Positions 35,938 through 45,065 of a stretch of 64,000 nucleotides of DNA are shown piece by piece. The translations under genes were made by a program, and so were the position numbers. The stretch covers positions 1 to 64,000 of the forward strand of contig JAEXAY010000019.1 of the NCBI GenBank assembly GCA_023457895.1, given 5' to 3'. A model generated the notes under the pieces. It was given only the letters and a program-made list of their open reading frames with translations, was not told the DNA's origin and made no database searches. Numbering within the stretch: the stretch's first letter is position 1; each line of letters starts with the position of its first letter. The stretch comes from Pseudomonadota bacterium (lineage in GTDB: Bacteria > Pseudomonadota > Alphaproteobacteria > Sphingomonadales > Sphingomonadaceae).

Positions 35938-36852
35938 GTGGCCGTAATCGCGCCCGATCGTCCGCTCCCCAATGCCGAAGCGCCAAGCTTTCAGCAGCTG
36001 ATCCTGACGCTCCACGATTATTGGGCGAAGCAGGGCTGTGTCATCCTGCAGCCGCTCGACATGGAGGTGGGGGCAGGGACCTTCCACCCCGCGACGACCT
36101 TGCGCAGCCTCGGCCCCGATGCGTGGAACGCGGCCTATGTCCAGCCCTCACGCCGCCCGACCGACGGGCGCTATGGCGACAATCCCAACCGCCTCCAGCA
36201 TTATTACCAGTATCAGGTGGTGATGAAGCCGAGCCCGCCCGATCTCCAGCAGCTTTATCTGGGCAGCCTCGAGGCGATCGGTATTGATCTTCACAAACAT
36301 GACATTCGCTTTGTCGAAGATGACTGGGAGAGCCCGACGCTCGGCGCCTGGGGCCTCGGCTGGGAAGTCTGGTGCGACGGCATGGAGGTGTCGCAATTCA
36401 CCTATTTCCAGCAGATGGGCGGGTTCGACTGCAAGCCGGTGACCGGGGAGATCACCTACGGCCTCGAACGGCTCGCCATGTATATCCAGGGCGTCGACAG
36501 CGTCTATGACCTGCGCTTCAACGACGCGGTCGGCGACCGCGCGGCGGTGACCTATGGCGATGTGTTCCATGCCAATGAAGTTGAGATGTCGACCTGGAAC
36601 TTCGAGGTCGCCGATACTGCCAAGCTGTTCAAATGGTTCGAGGATTGTCAGGCCGAATGCCGCGCCTGCATCGAACGCGGCCTGCCGCTCCCGGCCTATG
36701 AACAGGCGATCAAGGCGAGCCATGTGTTCAACCTGCTGCAGGCACGCGGGGTCATTTCGGTGCAGGAGCGCGCCGCCTATATCGGCCGCGTCCGCGACCT
36801 CGCCAAGGGCGCCTGCGAGGCATGGATGATCAAGAACGGATGGGCGGCGTGA
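35938..36852 (+). CDS. glyQ: Glycyl-tRNA synthetase alpha subunit
   Basis: This protein of about 304 residues begins at GTG 35938, preceded by GAAGGA, matching the usual ~303-residue length. Family words include SFQQLILTLHDYWAKQGC, QPSRRPTDGRYGDNPNR and FTYFQQMGGFDC. It supplies the aminoacylation catalytic core of the alpha2beta2 enzyme. The stop overlaps the start of glyS. Confidence 0.95.
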   Translation: MAVIAPDRPLPNAEAPSFQQLILTLHDYWAKQGCVILQPLDMEVGAGTFHPATTLRSLGPDAWNAAYVQPSRRPTDGRYGDNPNRLQHYYQYQVVMKPSPPDLQQLYLGSLEAIGIDLHKHDIRFVEDDWESPTLGAWGLGWEVWCDGMEVSQFTYFQQMGGFDCKPVTGEITYGLERLAMYIQGVDSVYDLRFNDAVGDRAAVTYGDVFHANEVEMSTWNFEVADTAKLFKWFEDCQAECRACIERGLPLPAYEQAIKASHVFNLLQARGVISVQERAAYIGRVRDLAKGACEAWMIKNGWAA

Positions 36853-39224
36853 TGACCGATTTCCTGCTCGAACTCCTCTCCGAAGAAATTCCCGCGCGGA
36901 TGCAGGCCAAGGCCAAGGAGGATCTGGCGCGCCTGTTCACCGAGGCGCTGGCCAAGGCCGGGCTCAAGGCGGACAGCGTCGAAACCTTTGCGACGCCGCG
37001 CCGGCTCGCGCTGATCGCCAAGGGGCTGCCGCTCGAAACCGCCGCGGTATCCGAGGAAACCAAGGGACCCAAGGTTGGCGCGCCGCCGCAGGCGCTCGAA
37101 GGCTTCCTGCGCAAGACAGGTTTGGCGCAAGAGCAGCTCACGCAGCGCGACGGTATCTGGTTCGCGGTGATCGACAAGCCGGGACGCAAGACCGCCGATG
37201 TGCTCACAGAAAGCATTCCCGCGATCATCCGCGCCTTTCCGTGGCCCAAGTCGATGCGCTGGGGCAGGGCGTCGATCTCGACCGAGGCGCTGCGCTGGGT
37301 ACGCCCGCTGCAAGGCATCGTGGCGATCCTCGGTGACGAGCTGGTGCCGTTCGCGGTCGATGGCATCGCCAGCGGATATGAGACGCAGGGTCATCGTTTC
37401 CATCATTCGGGGCCGATCACCATCGGCAATGCCGCCGACTATGAGATGAAGCTGCGCGCCGGCCATGTCATCCTCCATTTTTCGGAACGCTGTGCGATCA
37501 TCCGCGACGGCGCGACAAGGCTGGCGGCGGACAAGGGACTCGTGTGGATCGAGGACGAGGCGCTGGTGGCGGAAAATGCGGGCCTTACCGAATGGCCGGT
37601 GCCGCTGATCGGTGATTTCGATCCGGCGTTTCTGGAAGTGCCGCGCGAGGTGATCCAGCTGACGCTTGCCACCAATCAGAAATATTTCGTATGTGCGGAC
37701 GGGGAAGGGAAGCTCGCCCCCGCCTTCATCTGCACCGCCAATATCGAGGCCAATGACGGCGGCGCGGCGATTGTCGCGGGCAACCGCAAGGTACTCGCCG
37801 CGCGGCTTTCGGATGCGCGCTTCTTCTGGGAGCAGGACCAGAAAAAGACGCTGGCGCAGCATGCCGAGGGGCTGAAGCGGATTACCTTCCACGAAAAGCT
37901 CGGCACCGTCGCGGACAAGGTCGATCGCGTGGCGAAGCTCGCCCGCTGGCTGGTGGAAGAGGGGATTGTCAAGCCCGCAAACCGTAGCCCAGAGCTGGTC
38001 GAAGGGCGTCTCGACAGCGAGCGCGAGGCCGATGGGTGTGCTTCGACAGGCTCAGTACTTCGGAAAAGCGAGCTCGCCGACCTCGCCGAGCAGGCGGCGC
38101 GGCTGGCCAAGGCCGATCTCGTCACCGAGATGGTCGGCGAATTCCCCGAACTGCAAGGCGTGATGGGTGGCTATTATGCGCGCGCCGAAGGCCTCCCGCA
38201 CGAGGTCGCCGATGCGATCCGCGACCATTACAAACCGGTCGGGCAGGGCGACGAGGTGCCGACCGTTCCGGTGACGGTGGCGGTAAGTTTGGCGGACAAG
38301 TTGGATACCATTGCAGCTGGTTTTTTTCCCATCGACCAAAAACCGTCGGGTTCAAAAGATCCCTTCGCGCTGCGGAGAGCTGCGATTAGTGTGCTTCAAT
38401 TGATAAACACGAACTTCATTCGCATTCCCTTAAGGAATGTCGTCGAAATGGCCTATGATGGGCTAACAACTTGGCGCGAGGACTACAGGATTCTCGTGTG
38501 GGATTCGACGCCCGAAGGGCAGATTGTTCCAGAGTTTACTCGCGTTAGGTCTGGACAATTACGCCAGGTTGGCGACCGTCCGCTGGTAATTCAACGCAAT
38601 CTCAATGTACCTGGTGAAGATTCCTCGCCCAGCCCCGTAAAGCTATTGTCGGTCGAACAAGTTAAGCGAGATGTTCTCGACTTCTTCGCCGACCGTCTCA
38701 AGGTTCAGCAGAAGGAAGCCGGCGTGCGCCATGACCTGATCGACGCGGTGTTCGCGCTGGGCGGGGAGGATGATCTGGTCCGCCTCCTCGCGCGGGTGAA
38801 GGCGTTGCAGAATTTCATCGGCACCGCCGATGGCGCGAACCTGCTCGCGGGATACAAGCGCGCGGCGAATTTGCTGGCGAAATCGGACACCAGCACCGTG
38901 AGCCCTGAGCCTGTCGAAGGGCGGGTTGATGCGGAGAGCCGTGCTTCGACAGGCTCAGCGCGAACGGATTTGGGAGAGGCCGAGCGCGCCCTCCTCACCG
39001 CGCTAGACACGGCCGAGCCCAAGGCCCGCGCGGCGGTCGAGGCTGAGGATTTCGAGGGCGCGATGGCCGCGCTTGCATCCTTGCGCGCGCCGGTCGATGC
39101 GTTTTTCGACGGGGTGATGGTCAATGACCCCGATCCGGACATTCGCGCCTTCCGCCTTGGCCTCCTCGCGCGGGTGCGCGATGCGGTCCATGCGGTCGCC
39201 GATTTTTCGAAGATTGACGGCTGA
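36852..39224 (+). CDS. glyS: Glycyl-tRNA synthetase beta subunit, with in-frame insertions
   Basis: This 790-residue product starts at ATG 36852 (MTDFLLELLSEEIPARMQ), coupled to glyQ. The usual length is about 690. Extra length comes from two REP-like elements translated in frame (about residues 379-406 and 680-705, with the words SPELVEGR/ASTGS and SPEPVEGR/ASTGSA). There is also an AT-richer segment at roughly residues 478-613, between the words AVSLADKLDTIAAGFF and FFADRLKVQQKEAGVRHD. The HD-like and C-terminal DALR-like regions remain, and the frame is intact, so the protein is probably functional. The insertions should sit in tolerant surface loops. Confidence 0.93.
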   Translation: MTDFLLELLSEEIPARMQAKAKEDLARLFTEALAKAGLKADSVETFATPRRLALIAKGLPLETAAVSEETKGPKVGAPPQALEGFLRKTGLAQEQLTQRDGIWFAVIDKPGRKTADVLTESIPAIIRAFPWPKSMRWGRASISTEALRWVRPLQGIVAILGDELVPFAVDGIASGYETQGHRFHHSGPITIGNAADYEMKLRAGHVILHFSERCAIIRDGATRLAADKGLVWIEDEALVAENAGLTEWPVPLIGDFDPAFLEVPREVIQLTLATNQKYFVCADGEGKLAPAFICTANIEANDGGAAIVAGNRKVLAARLSDARFFWEQDQKKTLAQHAEGLKRITFHEKLGTVADKVDRVAKLARWLVEEGIVKPANRSPELVEGRLDSEREADGCASTGSVLRKSELADLAEQAARLAKADLVTEMVGEFPELQGVMGGYYARAEGLPHEVADAIRDHYKPVGQGDEVPTVPVTVAVSLADKLDTIAAGFFPIDQKPSGSKDPFALRRAAISVLQLINTNFIRIPLRNVVEMAYDGLTTWREDYRILVWDSTPEGQIVPEFTRVRSGQLRQVGDRPLVIQRNLNVPGEDSSPSPVKLLSVEQVKRDVLDFFADRLKVQQKEAGVRHDLIDAVFALGGEDDLVRLLARVKALQNFIGTADGANLLAGYKRAANLLAKSDTSTVSPEPVEGRVDAESRASTGSARTDLGEAERALLTALDTAEPKARAAVEAEDFEGAMAALASLRAPVDAFFDGVMVNDPDPDIRAFRLGLLARVRDAVHAVADFSKIDG
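37985..38059. repeat. REP-like element inside glyS (first)
   Basis: TAGCCCAGAGCTGGTCGAAG begins one arm (37985-38007) and GTGCTTCGACAGGCTCAGTA the other (about 38039). The element keeps glyS in frame and encodes SPELVEGR and CASTGS. It is imperfectly conserved relative to the second copy, suggesting greater age. Confidence 0.8.
38285..38690. other. AT-richer segment within glyS
   Basis: Base composition changes inside the gene. The sixty bases 38401-38460 contain 25 G/C, whereas 37261-37320 contain 44. Codons such as TTA, ATT, AGG and GTA appear that are rare in flanking glyS. The frame is unbroken. The protein here has about 60-70 residues more than I expect between the RDPFALRRAA-type helix and the FFADRLKVQQ helix. 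Confidence 0.6.
38900..38961. repeat. REP-like element inside glyS (second)
   Basis: GAGCCCTGAGCCTGTCGAAG opens one arm (38900-38922) and GTGCTTCGACAGGCTCAGCG the other (38941). It is close to the consensus of this repeat family, encodes SPEPVEGR and ASTGSA, and preserves the glyS frame. Confidence 0.85.
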
Positions 39225-39233
39225 GACCGGGTT

Positions 39234-39331
39234 CCCCTCCCGCTTGCGGGAGGGGTTAGGGGTGGGAATGAATTTAGGGTGCGGTGGGCGGAACAGGCCC
39301 CACCCCCAGCCCCTCCCGCAAGCGGGAGGGG
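39234..39331. repeat. Pair of inverted GC-rich palindromes between glyS and ppdK
   Basis: There is one 22-base palindrome at 39234-39255 (TT loop) and one at 39310-39331 (AA loop), the same units as between pth and rplY. A more degenerate C/G-rich repeat follows to about 39400. They may act as mRNA stabilising or terminating hairpins between glyS and ppdK. Confidence 0.85.
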
Positions 39332-39417
39332 AGATAAAGGAACGCCCCTCCCCAGAGCGGAGGGGGATAGGAATACTCCCCTGCCGCGAGCCGGGGGAGA
39401 GGCACAGGGAGCTTGAG

Positions 39418-42105
39418 ATGACTCAATATGTGTACCGTTTCGGCGGCGGTGTGGATGATAGCGGCCAGCGCCGCGTGAGTGGCGACAAGACGCTCTTGGG
39501 CGGCAAGGGCGCCAACCTCGATGGCATGGCGGCGATCGGGCTTCCGGTGCCGCCGGGCTTCACCATCACCACGGAGATGTGCACGCGCTATTATGCCGAT
39601 GGCGAGGTCTATCCCGACAGCCTGCGCGAGGAAGTCGCACGCGGCATCGGGCATATCGAGGCGGTGACCGGCAAGGGCTTCGGCTCGACCGAAAACCCGC
39701 TGCTGGTGTCGGTCCGCTCGGGCGCGCGCGTCTCGATGCCGGGGATGATGGACACGGTGCTCAACCTCGGCCTCAACGACCAGACGGTCGAGGCGCTCGC
39801 GCGCACCTCGGGCGATGAGCGCTTCGCCTGGGACAGCTACCGCCGCTTCATCCAGATGTATTCCGACGTGGTGCTCGGGCTCGACCACAGCCGCTTCGAG
39901 GATGCGCTCGAGATCGTCAAGGAGGACAATGGCTATTTCCTCGACACCGAACTCGGCGCGGCCGAATGGAAGGCGCTCGTCGGCGATTACAAGGCGCTGG
40001 TCGAGGAGCAATGGGGCAAGCCCTTTCCGCAGGACGTCACCGAACAATTATGGGGCGCGATCGGCGCGGTGTTCGGATCGTGGCAGTCCGAACGCGCCAA
40101 GGTCTACCGCCGCCTCAACGCCATTCCGGGCGAGTGGGGCACGGCGGTCAATGTCCAGGCGATGGTGTTCGGCAATATGGGCGACACCTCGGCGACCGGT
40201 GTCGCCTTCACCCGCAACCCGGCCGATGGCAGCCGCGCCTATTATGGCGAATATCTGATCAACGCGCAGGGTGAGGACGTGGTCGCCGGCATCCGCACGC
40301 CGCAATATCTGACGCTCGCCGCGCGCGAGGAGGCGGGCGCGAAGCCGCTCAGCATGGAAGAGGCGATGCCGGAGACCTTCGGCGAGCTCGCGCGTGTGTT
40401 CGACCTGCTCGAAGGCCATTATCGCGACATGCAGGACATCGAGTTCACCGTCGAGCGCGGCAAGCTGTGGATGCTGCAAACCCGCTCGGGCAAGCGCACC
40501 GCCAAGGCAGCGCTCCGGATCGCGGTCGAAATGGCCAATGAGGGCCTCATCAGCGAGGAGGAAGCGGTGGCGCGCGTCGATGCCGCGGCGCTCGACCAGC
40601 TGCTTCATCCGACGCTCGACCCCGAAGCGACACGCGATGTGCTGACCAAGGGGCTGCCCGCCTCACCCGGGGCAGCGTCCGGCATCATCGTGTTCGACGC
40701 CGACACCGCAGAGCGGCGCGCTGCCGCCGGCGAGGATGTGATCCTGGTACGCATCGAAACCTCGCCCGAGGATATCCACGGCATGCACGCGGCCAAGGGC
40801 ATCCTCACCGCGCGCGGCGGCATGACCAGCCACGCCGCCGTGGTCGCGCGCGGCATGGGCCGCCCCTGCGTCTCCGGCGCGGGCAGCCTATCGATCGACA
40901 ATGCCGCGAAAATCCTGCGCGTCGGCGGGCGGGAACTGAAGGAAGGCGATATCGTCACCATCGACGGTGCGAGCGGAGAGGTGATGGCGGGCGCGGTCGC
41001 GACCGTGCAGCCCGAACTTGCCGGCGATTTCGCGACGCTGATGGTCTGGGCCGACAAGGTCCGGCGCCTCAAGGTGCGCGCCAACGCCGAAACCCCGGCC
41101 GATTGCCGCACCGCGCGCGAATTCGGCGCCGAAGGGGTGGGGCTGTGCCGTACCGAGCATATGTTCTTCGACGCCGCGCGCATCACCGCCGTGCGCCAGA
41201 TGATCCTCGCCGAGGACGAGGCGGGACGGCGCGCCGCGCTGGCGAAGCTGCTCCCCGAACAGCGCGGCGATTTCGCCGGGATTTTCGAGGAGATGGCCGG
41301 GCTTCCGGTGACCATTCGTTTGCTCGACCCGCCGCTGCACGAATTCCTGCCGCACGAGGAGCATGAGTTCGAGGAGGTGGCGAACGCCGCCGGCGTGTCG
41401 GTCGACCAGCTCAAGCGCCGCGCGTCCGAACTGCACGAATTCAACCCGATGCTTGGCCATCGCGGCTGCCGCCTCGGCGTCACCTATCCCGAAATCTACG
41501 AGATGCAGGCGCGCGCGATTTTTGAAGCCGCGCTTGATGTTGCGGAAAAGAGCGGCGAGGCGCCGATCCCCGAGGTGATGATCCCGCTGATCGCGACCAG
41601 GCGCGAGCTCGACATGATGAAGGAAGTGGTCGACCGCGCCGCGCGCGACGTGTTCGCCGAACGCGGCCGCGAGCTTCATTATCTCGTGGGCACGATGATC
41701 GAGTTGCCGCGCGCCGCGCTGATGGCGGGCGAGATCGCGGAAACCGCCGAGTTCTTCAGCTTTGGCACCAACGACCTGACGCAGACCACGATCGGCATTT
41801 CGCGCGACGACGCGGGACGCTTCCTCACCTCCTATGTCGACAAGGGCATCTTCGCGGTCGATCCGTTCGTCACGCTCGACGTCAAGGGGGTCGGCCAGCT
41901 GATCGAGATCGCGGCGGAGCGCGGCAAGGCGACGCGCGGCGACATCAAGCTCGGCATCTGCGGCGAACATGGCGGTGACCCGGCGAGCATCGCGTTTTGC
42001 GAGGCGACCGGGCTCGATTATGTCAGTGCCTCGCCCTATCGTGTGCCGATCGCAAGGCTGGCGGCAGCGCAGGCGGCGCTCAAGGGCAAGAGCTCAGCGC
42101 ATTGA
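39418..42105 (+). CDS. ppdK: Pyruvate, phosphate dikinase
   Basis: This 895-residue enzyme interconverts pyruvate, ATP and phosphate with PEP, AMP and pyrophosphate. The N-terminal ATP-grasp domain starts YVYRFGGGVDDSGQ with LGGKGANLDGM. The phosphohistidine swivel has GGMTSHAAVVARGMGRPC. The C-terminal TIM-barrel PEP/pyruvate domain has GLCRTEHMFF and ends near the catalytic Cys of GICGEHGGDP. ATG 39418 fits family starts; the frame extends upstream through repeats. It allows gluconeogenic PEP formation. Confidence 0.95.
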   Translation: MTQYVYRFGGGVDDSGQRRVSGDKTLLGGKGANLDGMAAIGLPVPPGFTITTEMCTRYYADGEVYPDSLREEVARGIGHIEAVTGKGFGSTENPLLVSVRSGARVSMPGMMDTVLNLGLNDQTVEALARTSGDERFAWDSYRRFIQMYSDVVLGLDHSRFEDALEIVKEDNGYFLDTELGAAEWKALVGDYKALVEEQWGKPFPQDVTEQLWGAIGAVFGSWQSERAKVYRRLNAIPGEWGTAVNVQAMVFGNMGDTSATGVAFTRNPADGSRAYYGEYLINAQGEDVVAGIRTPQYLTLAAREEAGAKPLSMEEAMPETFGELARVFDLLEGHYRDMQDIEFTVERGKLWMLQTRSGKRTAKAALRIAVEMANEGLISEEEAVARVDAAALDQLLHPTLDPEATRDVLTKGLPASPGAASGIIVFDADTAERRAAAGEDVILVRIETSPEDIHGMHAAKGILTARGGMTSHAAVVARGMGRPCVSGAGSLSIDNAAKILRVGGRELKEGDIVTIDGASGEVMAGAVATVQPELAGDFATLMVWADKVRRLKVRANAETPADCRTAREFGAEGVGLCRTEHMFFDAARITAVRQMILAEDEAGRRAALAKLLPEQRGDFAGIFEEMAGLPVTIRLLDPPLHEFLPHEEHEFEEVANAAGVSVDQLKRRASELHEFNPMLGHRGCRLGVTYPEIYEMQARAIFEAALDVAEKSGEAPIPEVMIPLIATRRELDMMKEVVDRAARDVFAERGRELHYLVGTMIELPRAALMAGEIAETAEFFSFGTNDLTQTTIGISRDDAGRFLTSYVDKGIFAVDPFVTLDVKGVGQLIEIAAERGKATRGDIKLGICGEHGGDPASIAFCEATGLDYVSASPYRVPIARLAAAQAALKGKSSAH

Positions 42106-42146
42106 TTATTGGTACTCCTGCCTTGGCAGGAGTACCAATAATTTTG
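42105..42146 (+). terminator. Strong intrinsic terminator of ppdK
   Basis: An almost continuous 17-18 bp stem: ATTATTGGTACTCCTGCC (42105-42122) pairs with GGCAGGAGTACCAATAAT (42125-42142), followed by TTTT. It begins at the ppdK stop codon and ends before the tRNA gene. Confidence 0.85.
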
Positions 42147-42209
42147 CGATTTTTCTCAATTTAAGGGCTTGCCATCCCGGCCGCTCCCGCCTATTCGGCC
42201 ACTTCCCGC

Positions 42210-42286
42210 GCGCCCGTAGCTCAGCTGGATAGAGCATCAGACTACGAATCTGAGGGTCGGACGTTCGAATCGTTCCGGGCGCGCCA
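42210..42286 (+). tRNA. tRNA-Arg (anticodon ACG)
   Basis: The sequence begins GCGCCCGTAGCTCAGCTGG. The anticodon loop is GACTACGAATC (ACG), the T-loop GACGTTCGAATCGT, and the acceptor CGGGCGC with G and encoded CCA. The cloverleaf is complete. Confidence 0.97.
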
Positions 42287-42497
42287 TTTTCCCCCAAGCA
42301 ATAATCGCAGAATTATGCGCGTTGGCCGCTACATGCGGACTGTTCCCACTGGGCACAAAGAACCCCGCACAAGGCGGGGTCAGGTCCCATGAAGGGAAGA
42401 GGAACGCGCTTCGACTAGCGGCACATGGGTGAAAACGGCATTTGTTTGTCTGCTATAACCGAACAGCGAAGAAATCAGCGCGGACGGGGAGACGCAA

Positions 42498-43457
42498 TCA
42501 TATGTCGACCACAACCTTGCCGATATTGCTGCCCCGGAATATTTTTCCGTAAGCTGCCACGCAGGATTCCAGTCCTGCGCTTTGGTCGAACGGCATCGTG
42601 ATCTGGCCCGCTTCATACCATTGTTTTAGCCGGGCGATGAACTCCGGGCCGCGATCGGCGAAATCGGGGGAGAAAAAACCTTCGATCGTGAGACGGCGCA
42701 TCAGAATCTGATCAAAGCTGCGAGGGCCGGACATGGGATTATCCTCACCATAGCCTGCCAGCAGCCCGCATAACGCAACGCGGCCATAATGTGCCATGTT
42801 GGGCAGGACGTCGTCGAGCAGCGGTCCGGCGACATTGTCGAAATAGACGTTTATGCCGCCCTGTTCATCGGCAAGTTGTTCGCCAACGCCGCCGGCCTTA
42901 TAGTCTATGGCTCTGTCGATCCCGATTTCCTCGACGAGATAGCGGCATTTGCCGGGGCCCCCGGCAAGCCCGATTACCCGGCAACCGATAATCTTGGCGA
43001 TCTGGCAGGCAAGCAGTCCGGTCGCGCCAGCCGCCGCTGAGACCAGCACGGTTTCGCCAGCCGCTGCCTTCCCGACTTCGATAATCCCCGCATAGGCCGT
43101 CCAGCCGTTCATTCCGAGTACGCCGAAATGCTGGCGGATATCGTCAATATCTTCATCAATCCGGACGAGACCGGATGTTTCGGGCGTCACCAGCGCATAG
43201 TCGGCCCATTGTCCGAATGCCCGGACCCGGTCACCATCACGAAAATCTGGATGGCGGCTCTTGACGACGCGGCCAATGCCAAGTCCGACCATCTTTGATC
43301 CCAAGGGTAGGGGTGGCTGATAGCCGTCGGTGCGCGGCGAGAGCCACATTCGCGTTCCGGCATCCATTGACAGATGCTCGACCCGGAACAGCACTTCACC
43401 TTCGCCCGGATCTGGAACGGGCTCGGTCTGCAGTGAGAATGTGCGCGTAACTTCCAC
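42498..43457 (-). CDS. Zinc-independent MDR NADP-dependent oxidoreductase, N-terminus truncated
   Basis: This protein of up to 319 residues belongs to the leukotriene-B4 dehydrogenase/CurA-like medium-chain reductases. Words are VLVSAAAGATGLLACQIAK (dinucleotide site), YFDNVAGPLLDDVLPNM and the C-terminal GSNIGKVVVDI. Relatives begin about 18 residues earlier with an RQW-type strand. Here the sequence begins at TRTFSLQTEPVPDPGEGE, and upstream DNA is a TonB-receptor fragment in another frame. The only start is GTG 43457, without a clear ribosome site. Function may be impaired. Confidence 0.75.
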   Translation of the reverse strand: MEVTRTFSLQTEPVPDPGEGEVLFRVEHLSMDAGTRMWLSPRTDGYQPPLPLGSKMVGLGIGRVVKSRHPDFRDGDRVRAFGQWADYALVTPETSGLVRIDEDIDDIRQHFGVLGMNGWTAYAGIIEVGKAAAGETVLVSAAAGATGLLACQIAKIIGCRVIGLAGGPGKCRYLVEEIGIDRAIDYKAGGVGEQLADEQGGINVYFDNVAGPLLDDVLPNMAHYGRVALCGLLAGYGEDNPMSGPRSFDQILMRRLTIEGFFSPDFADRGPEFIARLKQWYEAGQITMPFDQSAGLESCVAAYGKIFRGSNIGKVVVDI

Positions 43458-44898
43458 GCTGCGAGCACAGGATCCCTGGACCGTTAGGATTGATATACAT
43501 ATAAGAACCGGCCGTCATTTCGGTCTTCTCGTGCGTGTAACGAACGCCGGCCTGCAGGCGTAGCTGCGATGTCAGGTCGATATAAGTCTGGGCGAATAGC
43601 GAGCCCGACCAGTTATCCTGTTCCTGTGGCTGATACTGTCTGAGACCCGGTGCGGCAAACTCGAGCCGCAGACTGCTGAAATGATCATAATGAGTCTTCA
43701 GATAAAATCCGCCGAGTTGAAGCCGGATTGCGTCGGTTACGTCCGTAGTCGTGCGCAACTCCTGGCTGAATTGCCATCCCTTGGTATGGCGTGAAGTGTC
43801 GATGTAGAGCCCGGGAACCGCGTCGACATCGGAATATTCGTCGATCGCAAACTTTTTGTATCCGGTGATTGCCGTTAGATCGCCGATTGGCGTGTCTTCC
43901 ACATTAATTGTGAGACCGGCCCGATACGTATCCATGTCGTTTTGGTTCGGAAGATTGTCGTGGGCGGAATAATATTTGTCTGGTGCCGTGCACGGCGCGC
44001 TCGGCACACAGGGGCTACCATACATGGGGAGCAAGTGACCGGGACCAGTCGTACCTTCTGGAATATAAACCAGGTCACCCGGGCGTGCGCCGTTGACGAC
44101 AACCGGGGCATCATTGCGGCTGGCGCCATATTCTCCGGATAACGTCACGTCCACCGTGTCGTTCGGCGTGAGTTTAAGATAAGCGCGGAGCACCGAAAGG
44201 CTTTTCGCGCCGAAATCCCGCCCATCGACGATATTTGTGTAAAAGCCGTCGCGACGCGAATGCATGGCAGCGATCTTGCCCGCCAATATGCCATCGATAA
44301 TCGGGAAATCTGCCGCTGCCTTGACATCGAGACGATCATGATTGCCAAGGGTTATTTCGCCACGCAAGCCGGGCTTTCCGGTCGGTTGCCGCGTCACGAC
44401 GTTAACCACGCCGCCAGTGGTGTTCGCGCCAAACAACGTGCCTTGGGGGCCGCGGAGCACCTCGATCCGTTCGACATCAAACAGATCGAGGAGCGCTCCC
44501 ATCGAGAAATATTGAGGCACGCCATCCTGAACGATGGAAACAGTGTTTCCGGCAAAGGGGTCGGGTTCGACGACACCGATTCCGCGAATAGTGAACACCG
44601 CACTATTGGGCGTGTTGGTGAAATTGTTGATCTGGATGTTGGGAATGCTTCCCTGCAATCCCTTTAGATCGGTTGCCTTGAGATTCTCTACCGTCTCCGA
44701 TGTCACAGCCGTGACCGCGATCGGCACATTCTGCATATTCTCGCTGCGCTTCTGGGCGGTGACGACGATTTCTTCCAGCCCGCCTTCAGGTTCGGGCGAA
44801 GCAGCTTCATCTGTCGTTTGTGCGAAAGCCGGGGTAGAAAACAGGAAGGCAGCAGCAAGCGTTGCAGCAAAGCTATATTGTAATCCAGGCTTGATCAT
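43396..44898 (-). pseudogene. TonB-dependent receptor, C-terminal part deleted
   Basis: From ATG 44898 it has a signal peptide (LAAAFLFSTPAFA), a TonB box region (GGLEEIVVTAQKR), the plug word RIEVLRGPQGTLFGANTTGG, and the first barrel strands up to GVRYTHEKTEM. Homology ends near 43476 (INPNGPG), and the frame stops at 43396 after about 26 residues read out of frame through the oxidoreductase gene. About 300 barrel residues and the terminal Phe are missing, so it cannot form a receptor. A TetR gene lies upstream on the same strand. Confidence 0.85.
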
Positions 44899-45065
44899 AC
44901 ATCCCCTCTATAGGCCGTGTTGCGAAGCCCGCATCCGACGAGCTCAGGTTTTTATGCAACAAAGATGTATATAAAGCCGTGCGACCGTGCGCCTGCCATT
45001 TTTAATAGGGAAGTAAATAGGGGGAGGGAAGGGAAGTTGGTAAACGGAGCGACGGCAGGATGGCC

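Noticed and set aside
36777..37892. 371-codon minus-strand frame opposite glyS
   Set aside because: No domain or start signal; glyS is clearly coding on the plus strand.
40888..41970. 360-codon minus-strand frame opposite ppdK
   Set aside because: It is antisense to conserved PPDK motifs and is compositional shadow only.
42363..42379. CCCCGC/GCGGGG hairpin after tRNA-Arg as a terminator
   Set aside because: The stem is present, but no T-run follows on either strand, so I do not call a terminator.
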